Positions 33,604 through 40,777 are shown, numbered from the stretch's first letter. The stretch is 64,000 nt of DNA from Flexistipes sinusarabici DSM 4947 (GCF_000218625.1 NC_015672.1:372001-436000); one strand, 5' to 3'. Numbers and translations: made by a program. The notes: generated from the sequence alone by a model not told the origin.

Positions 33604-34064
33604 CTTTTTACATCCTTTACTGCAATAAGAAAGTAGTTTAACATATGGGTGGTTTCATATAGTTTTTTTAGAATAGTAAATATAGAACTTCCATTTCCAA
33701 ATACATCATCAATGATTAAATACTGAGATTTTTCATTTTGTTTTATTTTGACATCATCAAATATATATTTTGTATTGGCATGTTTTATTGATTCTTCAAA
33801 AGTTGTTATACTTTTATTGTCTACATTATAATTTGGATTTTTATCAACAATTTTTACTATCTCTCTACCCGATAAAGTTGATAGTTTGAAAACTATATCA
33901 TCAGGAATTTTCGTGTTAGATGGAATGCAGGTAAGCTTTAAATCATCTATCTTTTCCAAAGATGCCAAGTATGTTTCAAAAATCGCTGTAATTTCCTGAA
34001 TATACTTTTCTCGCTCATCCTCATCTATTTTAGGGTCTTTGAAATTTTTAATTCTATATATCAT
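33600..34064 (-). CDS. Phosphoribosyltransferase-fold protein (3' part of an interrupted gene)
   Basis: The open part encodes 154 residues. SQYLIIDDVFGNGSSIFTIL near residue 115 is the PRPP-binding loop of type I phosphoribosyltransferases (two Asp residues plus GNGSS). The frame continues upstream without a gap to an ATG at 34343, broken only by one TGA at 34188-34190 (codon 52 of 248). The intact enzyme would be about 247 residues. Translation from 34064 would still contain the PRPP loop. It is paired with the SLOG gene downstream (4-bp overlap). The substrate is unknown. Confidence 0.68.
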   Translation of the reverse strand: MIYRIKNFKDPKIDEDEREKYIQEITAIFETYLASLEKIDDLKLTCIPSNTKIPDDIVFKLSTLSGREIVKIVDKNPNYNVDNKSITTFEESIKHANTKYIFDDVKIKQNEKSQYLIIDDVFGNGSSIFTILKKLYETTHMLNYFLIAVKDVKR

Positions 34065-34343
34065 ATTTCCAAAATATGTGTTTTTGTATCTTGTATTACC
34101 TTTGTGTTCAAATGAGATAACTCTAGTGTGTGGCTCACCAAAGTCTTCTATGATTTCAAACTGCTTGTAAAAATCTAAAATAATACCTCATCCTATCTCT
34201 ACACCATCATAATATACTTTTGCGAGTAATCTATCAGATTTTCTCTCTTTGTCTTGAACGTACCTCAATACAGGATTATTAATATTAATAGGTGTATTTT
34301 GTTTAGTGATTATCTCGATTTTTATTTTTGAAATATCAAGCAT
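34065..34343 (-). pseudogene. 5' part of the phosphoribosyltransferase gene with in-frame TGA
   Basis: From ATG 34343 (GGAGG 13 bp upstream) the frame reads MLDISKIKIEIITKQNTPIN onward to VYYDGVEIG, then TGA, then GIILDFYKQFEIIEDFGEP and continues into 34064 as RYKNTYFGNMIYRIKNFKD. The residues on both sides look conserved and coding, so the TGA probably replaces TGG (Trp). Alternatives are a sequencing error, a real nonsense mutation or recoding. Confidence 0.65.
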
Positions 34344-34681
34344 TGTTTTTTTATTTCCTCCAAAAACTCACTATAACCTCTGATATAATCATCATTTTCT
34401 GATATATAACCTATATCTCTCGCTATTTCAAGCTGACAAAGAACTTCCATTAGTGAGCTGTAGGCAATTTGTGAAAAATGTGCCTGATCTTTTTTGGATT
34501 TCCGAGAAGAGCCCTCGGCAAGGTTCGATGCAACAGAAACTGCTGCTCTTCTAAGCTGAGAAACCAGACCAAACTTTTCTTCATTTGGAAAATTTTCGGT
34601 GTTTTTATAAATCTTTGTTGCAAAATTTTTGGACAGCTTCCAAACCTCTAATTTTTCAAAAGGAAAAACATAATCTGCCAC
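34322..34681 (-). CDS. Four-helix-bundle protein, copy 3, with replaced C-terminus
   Basis: The first 96 residues equal copy 1 (10437) except for K to R. About 233 bp at its 5' end are identical in DNA (34464-34697). From ISEND on, the normal last helix is missing. The frame instead runs through the leader of the phosphoribosyltransferase gene, ending EFLEEIKKQCLIFQK, where FLEEI covers that gene's GGAGG. The junction therefore marks where the PRTase-SLOG segment joined. The left word array seen at other copies is absent here. The product probably cannot form the full bundle. Confidence 0.75.
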   Translation of the reverse strand: MADYVFPFEKLEVWKLSKNFATKIYKNTENFPNEEKFGLVSQLRRAAVSVASNLAEGSSRKSKKDQAHFSQIAYSSLMEVLCQLEIARDIGYISENDDYIRGYSEFLEEIKKQCLIFQK

Positions 34682-34805
34682 ATCAACCCTCTCAACCTTT
34701 ACCTTTACCTTTACCTTTACCTATGCCTATGCCTCTGCCTTAACTCCACTCACTTTTCACCTCTCACGTTTAACGTCTCACGTCTAACATTTTACGTCTT
34801 ACGCC
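34681..34805. repeat. Right flank of four-helix copy 3: TCAACC, CTTTACC and TCACG words
   Basis: CATCAACCCTCTCAACC is followed by four CTTTAC units, CTATGC and CTCTGC words (34681-34741), then TTTCACC, TCTCACG, TTTAACG and TCTAACA words (34747-34800) running into the 3' end of fcl. Confidence 0.65.
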
Positions 34806-36105
34806 CTAAATACCAGCTGTACATTTTTTCAATACCCTGCTTTAGTTCAACAGAATGCTTCCATCCTAATGAATGTAGTTTTGATGGATCTGTGAGCTTT
34901 ACCGGAGTACCGTCCGGTTTGTCGGTGTTGTAGTACAAATCGCCATTGAAACCGACGATTTGTTTGATTAGAGAGGCAAGTTCGCTGATAGAGATGTCTT
35001 TACCGGTGCCAATGTTGATGTGGGTGTTGCGGATTTCGTTATTGGTGTATTTGTTATTTGTTATTTGTGTATTTGTTGATTGGTTATTGGAAGCTTGTGT
35101 ATTGGTGTTTTGCCCAGTATACGAATTACCAATAGACAAATTACTGATTTCTCCGAAATCGACGGATTCCATGAGGAATACACAGGCGTCAGCCATATCT
35201 TCGCTCCATAAAAATTCACGGCGGGGAGAGCCAGAGCCCCAAATCTCAATTTGAACTTTGTTCAAATTGACGTGAGATGTAAAGCGTGAGACGTGAGAGG
35301 TCTTAATGCCGTATTTTTCTAAAACTTTTAGTATCTCTTCTTTTGTATTGTTTCCAGTAATGCCTTCTATAGGATTTTTATTCAAATCTTCTTTTATCAT
35401 TTCCCAGTTTTCATCTTTCTTAGCACTTAACACCTCCCACTTAACACTCTTGAGGCATTTGCCGAGGTGCATTTTCCGAAGCAAAGCAGGCAAAACATGG
35501 GATTTCTCAAGATCAAAATTATCATTGGGACCGTACAGATTTGTCGGCATCACTGAAATAAAATTCGTGCCATACTGAAGATTATAACTTTCGCACATTT
35601 TAATCCCTGCAATTTTTGCAATGGCATACGGCTCATTGGTATATTCCAGAGGTGCGGTCAAAAGATATTCTTCCTTCATAGGCTGAGGACACTCTTTAGG
35701 ATAAATGCAGGTACTGCCCAGAAACATCAGTTTTTTCACTCCATTCTTATAACTCTGGTGGATGACATTATTCTGTATCTGCAGATTCTCATAAATAAAA
35801 TCAGCACGGTATTTGTTATTTGCCACAATTCCACCGACTTTGGCAGCAGCCAGAAATACGAACTCAGGTTTATATTGCTTGAAGAATTTTTCCACCTCTA
35901 AAGTATCGAGTAAATCTAACTTTTGCCAGGTTATTGGTGTATTGGTGTATTGGTTATTGGTTATTGGAGGGCGTGAGTGGTAGCTTGCCACAATATTAGT
36001 ATAGCCTTTTTCTAATAGCTTCTTGATTATAGCTGAGCCTACTAAGCCGGTACCGCCGGCTACAAAAATCTTTGAAGATTTTTGTAATGTTGAATTTTTA
36101 ATCAT
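34792..36105 (-). CDS. fcl: GDP-L-fucose synthase with in-frame word inserts
   Basis: The usual length is about 310-370 residues, and this one has 437. VAGGTGLVGSAIIKKLLEKG binds NADP, LGSTCIYPKECPQP holds the catalytic Ser/Cys region, and PYAIAKIAG is the YxxxK. Three foreign peptides interrupt it: [14 protein letters not shown] (residues 46-59), TSHVSRFTSHVN (about residue 270), and TGQNTNTQASNNQSTNTQ with more of the kind near residue 330. VKWEVLSAKK (about 220) comes from the AAGTGCTAAG word family. All keep the frame and sit between conserved motifs. It reduces and epimerises the Gmd product to GDP-fucose. Confidence 0.9.
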   Translation of the reverse strand: MIKNSTLQKSSKIFVAGGTGLVGSAIIKKLLEKGYTNIVASYHSRPPITNNQYTNTPITWQKLDLLDTLEVEKFFKQYKPEFVFLAAAKVGGIVANNKYRADFIYENLQIQNNVIHQSYKNGVKKLMFLGSTCIYPKECPQPMKEEYLLTAPLEYTNEPYAIAKIAGIKMCESYNLQYGTNFISVMPTNLYGPNDNFDLEKSHVLPALLRKMHLGKCLKSVKWEVLSAKKDENWEMIKEDLNKNPIEGITGNNTKEEILKVLEKYGIKTSHVSRFTSHVNLNKVQIEIWGSGSPRREFLWSEDMADACVFLMESVDFGEISNLSIGNSYTGQNTNTQASNNQSTNTQITNNKYTNNEIRNTHINIGTGKDISISELASLIKQIVGFNGDLYYNTDKPDGTPVKLTDPSKLHSLGWKHSVELKQGIEKMYSWYLGRKT

Positions 36106-36116
36106 ATAAAAGCCCC

Positions 36117-36135
36117 AGTGAGAGTGACCGTGACA
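36117..36135. repeat. GTGAGAGTGA words, left flank of four-helix gene 4
   Basis: AGTGAGAGTGACCGTGACA sits 4 bp from the stop of the gene at 36139. The complementary words are at 36508-36543. Confidence 0.6.
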
Positions 36136-36138
36136 GCA

Positions 36139-36501
36139 TTACTTATTCTCCAAAGATTTTATTAATCCGTAAATCATTTTTGATACTGTCGCTGTCTTCT
36201 CTATTAATTTTGTTGACATATCTTTACTAATATAGCCTAAACCTTCTGAAAGTATAATAAAATAACGAAGTTCTCCAACAGAGCCTTTTGCTATACCGCA
36301 AAATTGCCTAAACTCTTTGGAATTATTTCTATAAGACCCTTCCATCATATTTGCGCAGATTGAGGAAGCTGCTCTACACATTTGGGATATTAAACCAAAC
36401 TTTTCTTCACTTGGAAAATCCTTAGTAACTTTATATATTTCCAATGTCAATTCATGAGCTATTTTAAATACTTTTAAATCTGCAACATCATTTATTTGCA
36501 C
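36139..36501 (-). CDS. Four-helix-bundle protein (S23/rRNA-IVS family), copy 4
   Basis: The 120 residues open with VADLKVFKIAHELTLEIYKV. FGLISQMCRAASSICANMME and GSYR follow, then FCGIAKGSVGELRYFIILSE. It has the complete family pattern with a normal last helix (TATVSKMIYGLIKSLENK). It is distinct from copies 1, 2 and 5, with its closest relative in the window being the fragment at 32561. It is enclosed by inverted GTGAGAGTGA/TCACTTTCACTCTCACG words and lies between fcl and gmd, 33 and 44 bp away. Confidence 0.85.
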   Translation of the reverse strand: MQINDVADLKVFKIAHELTLEIYKVTKDFPSEEKFGLISQMCRAASSICANMMEGSYRNNSKEFRQFCGIAKGSVGELRYFIILSEGLGYISKDMSTKLIEKTATVSKMIYGLIKSLENK

Positions 36502-36507
36502 TTAGAC

Positions 36508-36543
36508 CTCTCGCACTCACTTTCACTCTCACGTTCACTTGAC
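36508..36543. repeat. TCACTTTCACTCTCACG words, right flank of four-helix gene 4
   Basis: The words run from the 5' side of the gene at 36139 to the stop codon of gmd. They are the reverse complement of the left-flank words at 36117. Confidence 0.6.
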
Positions 36544-36545
36544 AT

Positions 36546-37754
36546 TTATTCATAAAAATTTTTTATCTCAAACCCTCCGTTTTTCAAGTGTACATCTTTT
36601 TGCTGTTCATAGAGGTCGGATTTTATCATGAGGCTGACAAGTTCACTGAAGCTGGTTTTTGGCTGCCAGCCAAGTTTCTGTTTTGCTTTTGAAGGATCAC
36701 CGAGCAAAATATCAACCTCTGTGGGTCTGAAATAGCGGGGATCAACCTTTATGATTGGCACGCCAATCAAATTTTGAATTTTGAATGTTGAATTTTTATT
36801 TGGCTGATTGGTGTACTGGTTACTTGTGTACTCGTTATTGGTGTATTGGTTATTTGTTATTTGATCATACTTTTCGCTGTCTATTGAATCAACAATACCT
36901 ACTTCACTTACTCCTGAGCCTTCCCATCTGAGCTTTATACCAAGCTCTGCAGCTGCTAATTCGACAAACTCTCTTACCGAATGTGTCTCTCCTGTTGCAA
37001 TAACATAATCCTCCGGACTCTCCTGTTGGAGCATAAGCCACATTGCTTCCACAAAGTCCTTAGCATGCCCCCAGTCCCTTTTGGCATTCAGATTTCCCAA
37101 ATACAATGTATCCTGCAAACCGAGACTGATGCGCGCCAAGGCACGGGTTATTTTGCGCGTGACAAAGGTTTCACCCCTTCTTTCCGATTCATGATTAAAC
37201 AGTATACCGTTACAGGCATACATGCCGTAAGCTTCCCGGTAATTCACTGTAGCCCAGTAGCTGTAAAGTTTGGCAGCAGCATAAGGGCTCCGGGGATAAA
37301 AAGGAGTCTTTTCCGTTTGCGGTATTTCCTGAACTTTACCATAAAGCTCACTGGTTGATGCCTGATAAAATTTTACTTTATTTTCCATCCCCAGTATACG
37401 AATGGCTTCAAGCAGACGCAAAGTACCCAAAGCATCTGAATTAGCTGTATATTCAGGTGTTTCAAAGGAAACCTGCACATGGCTCTGGGCACCCAGATTG
37501 TAAATTTCATCCGGCTGAGTCTGCTGGATAATCCTTATCAGATTAGTAGCGTCCGTTAGATCACCGTAATGCATAAAAAAACGAACACCCTCATTATGAG
37601 GATCAACATAAATATGATCAACCCTGTCTGTATTAAAAAGTGATGAACGACGCTTAATACCATGAACAGTATATCCTTTTGACAAAAGGAATTCCGCCAG
37701 ATATGAGCCGTCCTGACCTGTAATTCCAGTGATTAGTGCTACTTTATTTGACAT
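36546..37754 (-). CDS. gmd: GDP-mannose 4,6-dehydratase with in-frame word insert
   Basis: At 402 residues it is longer than the usual 345-375. [20 protein letters not shown] binds [21 protein letters not shown] is the Thr/Ser-Glu active site, and [15 protein letters not shown] carries Yxxx[19 protein letters not shown] is diagnostic for Gmd. An insert of about 36 residues ([20 protein letters not shown] then [14 protein letters not shown]) sits near residue 300. It comes from TTGGTTATTGGTG and TTTTGAATTTTGAA words at 36763-36872. The conserved [20 protein letters not shown] resumes right after it. It makes GDP-4-keto-6-deoxymannose. Confidence 0.94.
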   Translation of the reverse strand: MSNKVALITGITGQDGSYLAEFLLSKGYTVHGIKRRSSLFNTDRVDHIYVDPHNEGVRFFMHYGDLTDATNLIRIIQQTQPDEIYNLGAQSHVQVSFETPEYTANSDALGTLRLLEAIRILGMENKVKFYQASTSELYGKVQEIPQTEKTPFYPRSPYAAAKLYSYWATVNYREAYGMYACNGILFNHESERRGETFVTRKITRALARISLGLQDTLYLGNLNAKRDWGHAKDFVEAMWLMLQQESPEDYVIATGETHSVREFVELAAAELGIKLRWEGSGVSEVGIVDSIDSEKYDQITNNQYTNNEYTSNQYTNQPNKNSTFKIQNLIGVPIIKVDPRYFRPTEVDILLGDPSKAKQKLGWQPKTSFSELVSLMIKSDLYEQQKDVHLKNGGFEIKNFYE

Positions 37755-37766
37755 TTATGCCTCCGG

Positions 37767-37985
37767 GTTTGTTATTTGTATACTTGTTATTGGTGTATTG
37801 GATATTTGTCATTTATTGTAATTCTTTGCTACTAGTACTTATATTTAAAGTTTTCTTTTTATCAAGTCAATGAAGTTATTTAGATTATAGGGAAGAAGCG
37901 TGAGCGTGAAAGTGAGAGTGAGAGCAAGTTGAGATGGTTGAATAGGTTGAGAGAGTTGGTGAAGTTTAGCATGTTTGTGGTTTCC
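37767..37985. repeat. Mosaic of word arrays and two four-helix 3' fossils
   Basis: In order: TTGTTATTGGTGTATTGG words (37767-37815); a fossil encoding NNFIDLIKRKL-like residues on the minus strand (37842-37885); GTGAGCGTGAAAGTGAGAG words (37900-37925); GGTTGAATAGGTTGAGAG words (37926-37963); and a fossil reading RKPQTC-stop on the minus strand (37964-37985), like the end of copy 1. No gene lies in 37755-38073. Confidence 0.6.
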
Positions 37986-37992
37986 TTAATTT

Positions 37993-38073
37993 CATAGTTA
38001 TTCTTGGTTGTTCGTGGTTATTTATGGTTATTCGTAGTGTATTTGTTGTAATTCCTTGTTATTCATAGTTTAT
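37993..38073. repeat. TTATTCGTGG-word array, left flank of four-helix gene 5
   Basis: TAGTTATTCTTGGTTGTTCG, TGGTTATTTATGG and TTATTCGTAG words lead into the 3' end of the gene at 38074. The right flank (38442-38472) reads AATGAATAACCATAAATAAC, the reverse complement of these words. Confidence 0.7.
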
Positions 38074-38430
38074 TTAGAGTTTTCTTTTTATCGTGTCAAT
38101 GAAGTTGTTTAATTTTACTCCAAGAGTATTTAATTTTTCAAGTAATTCCCCGTGCCTTTCCTCTGAAATAAATTTTCTAATTAATAATAATTTCAGCCAA
38201 TGTTTTGTTTCAAACAAAGAGCCTCTGGCATTATAGTAGAATTTCATAGAATCTCGGTAATGGTATCTGCCATAGCCCTCTGAAATGTTAGCTCCGATAG
38301 AATCTACAGATCTAATCATTTGATCACCTATGCTAAATCTAAACTGCTTTGGCAGCTCTAAAAATATTTGCCAAAAATCTTCAGAAAGTTCTAATGATAG
38401 CTTATATATTTCAAGATCGTCCAGTTTCAT
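38074..38430 (-). CDS. Four-helix-bundle protein (S23/rRNA-IVS family), copy 5
   Basis: The 118 residues read LDDLEIYKLSLELSEDFWQI, then FSIGDQMIRSVDSIGANISE, then GYGRYHYRDSMKFYYNARGS and LFETKHWLKLLL, ending LNNFIDTIKRKL. This is the only intact source in the window of the NNFIDTIKRKL end found as fossils at 10283, 32042 and 37842. It is flanked by inverted TTATTCGTGG-type arrays. RNA binding and oligomerisation are family knowledge; its role here is unknown. Confidence 0.85.
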   Translation of the reverse strand: MKLDDLEIYKLSLELSEDFWQIFLELPKQFRFSIGDQMIRSVDSIGANISEGYGRYHYRDSMKFYYNARGSLFETKHWLKLLLIRKFISEERHGELLEKLNTLGVKLNNFIDTIKRKL

Positions 38431-38441
38431 CTGTCACCAGC

Positions 38442-38472
38442 AATGAATAACCATAAATAACTATCAAATAAC
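38442..38472. repeat. GAATAACCATAAATAAC words, right flank of four-helix gene 5
   Basis: GAATAACCATAAATAACTA and TCAAATAACA lie 11 bp from the start of the gene at 38074. They are complementary to the left array at 37993-38073. Confidence 0.65.
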
Positions 38473-38564
38473 ATTTTTAACCTAAATTTCTATATCAACC
38501 TTTGCCTTTATCTTCCAATTCTTCAAAATTCGCCATAACTTAACCCTTGAGCCTTGAAACTTAG

Positions 38565-38740
38565 CCCTAAAATTTCAAAAGGAAAAACATAATCAACCAC
38601 ATCAACCCCGGTGAAATGGATTTCATATTTCACTAGGCAAGCTATTTCAACATTATCAACCTTAGACTTCATCTATTTAAATCTATAACATCATTTATTT
38701 GCATTAAGACCTCTCACATTCACTATCAAGCCCACTTATT
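38565..38740 (-). pseudogene. Two four-helix 5' fossils and a reduced palindrome
   Basis: About 38568-38605 repeats the first codons and the TCAACC flank of copy 1. At 38612-38641 a reduced palindrome CCCCGGTGAAAT/ATTTCACTAGG follows. At about 38676-38705 the minus strand reads MQINDVIDLN, the start of copy 4, next to CTCTCACATTCAC words. Nothing else is visible in 38431-38741. Confidence 0.5.
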
Positions 38741-38741
38741 C

Positions 38742-39158
38742 CTACCGCTTCATTATTTCAGCTTTGTCTATTTTTAGTATGTCACAGACTCTCTCAAAAA
38801 CGTCGGCAGCAAAATCATAAAATCTTTTGGCATCGTCTAAACTCGGTTTTCCATCCGGCAACAAACCGAAGTCAACAGGATATCTGGATTCAATATAAAG
38901 CTTGTCAAGTTTGTTTATCTCTACAAAATTATTAACGGCTAAAAAACCGGAAACAATTTTATACAGCCTGTTTAAAGAATGTATTTTTGGAACATTATCG
39001 AATTTCGATTCTATAATAGCCTTAAAAGATTTCTCAATAGATTGCTGAGCATGAAATGCAACCATGTGAGTAAGAAAATCATTCCCCAAAATCTCTTCTA
39101 TTAATACTAAATCGCTATAAGAAGATCTAAGCCAGTCTTTTACTATGTTCTCTTTCAT
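38742..39158 (-). CDS. HEPN domain protein
   Basis: The 138-residue helical protein begins VKDWLRSSYSDLVLIEEILG and has HMVAFHAQQSIEKSFKAIIE. AFHAQQSIEKxxKA is the classic HEPN motif in HEPN/MNT pairs. The Rx4-6H active-site pattern of toxic HEPN RNases is not obvious, although RLYKIVSG lies at the expected helix. It is translated from an ATG inside the 3' end of the nucleotidyltransferase gene (32-bp overlap). It would act as toxin or toxin partner. Confidence 0.8.
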   Translation of the reverse strand: MKENIVKDWLRSSYSDLVLIEEILGNDFLTHMVAFHAQQSIEKSFKAIIESKFDNVPKIHSLNRLYKIVSGFLAVNNFVEINKLDKLYIESRYPVDFGLLPDGKPSLDDAKRFYDFAADVFERVCDILKIDKAEIMKR

Positions 39159-39495
39159 ACAGTAATTGCCCTTTTTGTAAAATTTCCCTTGAAAATGAGC
39201 TGTTCACAACCTTAAATTGTTCATGCATTTTTCTTGTATGAGTAATTAAATCTGTAGGATATTCTTGAAGAAAATCCTGGAGATAATTTGCGATTTTTAA
39301 ATATACTTCCATTTTTTCATTATAATTTTTAGGTATAAAATCATCATTTGTGACAATGTAAAGATCTATGTCACTGTCTTCATCAGGATTGCCTGAGGCG
39401 TGACTACCAAACAGTATAATTTTGTCAGGATTCAGTGGTTTCAAGCGCTCTACGATTTCTTCTTTTAATTTTTCAATATCAATATCTTTTCTCAT
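39127..39495 (-). CDS. MNT-type nucleotidyltransferase
   Basis: The 122-residue protein has PDKIILFGSHASGNPDEDSD followed by IDLYIV. GSxASGxxxxDSDIDL is the minimal nucleotidyltransferase active site with both metal-binding Asp residues. In HEPN/MNT systems this protein modifies the HEPN partner, for example by AMPylation, to neutralise it. That is family knowledge. The gene order MNT then HEPN with overlap is a common layout. Confidence 0.85.
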   Translation of the reverse strand: MRKDIDIEKLKEEIVERLKPLNPDKIILFGSHASGNPDEDSDIDLYIVTNDDFIPKNYNEKMEVYLKIANYLQDFLQEYPTDLITHTRKMHEQFKVVNSSFSREILQKGQLLYEREHSKRLA

Positions 39496-39534
39496 AACTT
39501 AATAATAAAGGTTTTCCGGCTAAAATTCAAGAAC

Positions 39535-39625
39535 GGTGTGAAAGTGAACTTGAAAAATAAGATGTAAAACGTGAGAAGTGAGAAGTGAAAGTAACAAAAA
39601 CAATATTAAGTGCTAAGAATTAGTG
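39535..39625. repeat. GTGAAAGTGA/AAGTGAGAAG words and AAGTGCTAAG word
   Basis: GTGTGAAAGTGAACTTG and ACGTGAGAAGTGAGAAG words (39535-39594), then TTAAGTGCTAAG (39606-39618), fill most of the 226-bp gap between galE and the MNT gene. There is no gene here. Confidence 0.5.
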
Positions 39626-39721
39626 CTGATGTTGAAATGGTCTATATCCTTAACAATTTTTCCCAGCTTCTGCAAATCTTGACAACCTTTCCCTAATTCA
39701 CCATTTCTCTACTTATCTATC

Positions 39722-40777
39722 TTACTTTGCAGTCTTTTCCCATTCATACGCACTTTTGCAGATGATTTCAAGGTTATCATATTTGGGCTGCCAGTTCATC
39801 GAACTTTTAATTTTTTTATTATCGGAAACAAGAACAGCCGGATCACCTTCTCTTCTGCCAGATACTTCCACTTCAAACTCTATTCCCGTCACATTTTTCA
39901 TCACATCTATTACTTCCTTTACACTGTATCCTCTGCCGTAGCCGCAGTTGAAAATATCGCTGGGATTCTTCTGCAGATATGCGATTGCCCTGATATGAGC
40001 GTCAGCCAGGTCATCCACATGGATATAATCCCTTATACACGTTCCGTCTTCAGTCAGATAATCATCACCAAAAATATACATTTTATCCCTTTTGCCAGCA
40101 GCACATTCGGATGCTATTTTTATCAGGTGTGTTGCATTGGGAGTGCTTTGACCAATTCGTGGCTTTAGTACAGTTGATTGGTTTTGGTTAATAGTGTATT
40201 GTTTGTAGTGGATATCAGCTCCGGCTACATTAAAATATCTTAGAATCACATATTTCATCTTTCCGCCTGCTTTTGCCGTATCCTGCAGCACTCTTTCACT
40301 CATTAGTTTCGACCAGCCGTATGGATTTATAGGTTTAGTTGCGTAAGATTCATTAATTTTGAATTTTGAATTTTGAATTTCAGGTTTGGGTTCACCGTAC
40401 ACAGCTGCCGTCGAGCTGAATATAAAATTCTTTACACCGTTTTCAGAGGCACATTTTATCAGATTAGTGGTATTGACAGTATTATTCATGTAATACTTTG
40501 CTGGATTCTCCACAGATTCGGGAACTATAATAGACGCTGCAAAGTGTATTATTGTTTCGATATCGTTTATTTGGAGTATTTTTTCAACCTCGTGAAATTC
40601 TTTCAAATCAAGCTTAATGAATGTAAAATCCCTTATTGATTTGAGGGTTTCCAGGGTACTTTCTCTGCCTGTGCTTAAATTGTCCAATATAATTATTTCA
40701 TGCTTGGTAAATTCCAATAGTTGTTTCACAACATGGCTGCCGATATAACCCGCTCCTCCCGTTACAAGAATTTTCAT
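39722..40777 (-). CDS. galE: UDP-glucose 4-epimerase with in-frame word inserts
   Basis: The start is placed at the ATG at 40777 (MKILVTGGAGYIGSH), which has AGAGGTG 7 nt upstream. An in-frame ATG at 40855 would add 26 unrelated residues. The product is 351 residues. IHFAASIIVPESVENPAKYY, FSSTAAVYGEP and NPYGWSKLMSE (YxxxK) are typical GalE. Two inserts stand out: EIQNSKFKIN, from TTTTGAATTTTGAA words at 40354-40384, right after VYGEPKP; and HYKQYTINQNQSTVLKPRIG, near 40167-40215. It interconverts UDP-Glc and UDP-Gal, supplying galactose. Confidence 0.93.
   Translation of the reverse strand: MKILVTGGAGYIGSHVVKQLLEFTKHEIIILDNLSTGRESTLETLKSIRDFTFIKLDLKEFHEVEKILQINDIETIIHFAASIIVPESVENPAKYYMNNTVNTTNLIKCASENGVKNFIFSSTAAVYGEPKPEIQNSKFKINESYATKPINPYGWSKLMSERVLQDTAKAGGKMKYVILRYFNVAGADIHYKQYTINQNQSTVLKPRIGQSTPNATHLIKIASECAAGKRDKMYIFGDDYLTEDGTCIRDYIHVDDLADAHIRAIAYLQKNPSDIFNCGYGRGYSVKEVIDVMKNVTGIEFEVEVSGRREGDPAVLVSDNKKIKSSMNWQPKYDNLEIICKSAYEWEKTAK

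Noticed and set aside
34188..34190. Selenocysteine codon in the phosphoribosyltransferase
   Set aside because: No convincing stem-loop follows the TGA at SECIS distance, and the flanking residues do not match a known selenoprotein. A Trp-to-stop change is simpler.
10437..38430. rRNA intervening sequences
   Set aside because: No 23S rRNA sequence flanks any of the five genes; they lie between protein-coding genes.
10338..38472. Diversity-generating retroelement, because S23-type proteins are related to Avd
   Set aside because: No reverse transcriptase gene and no template/variable repeat pair with adenine-specific changes is visible.
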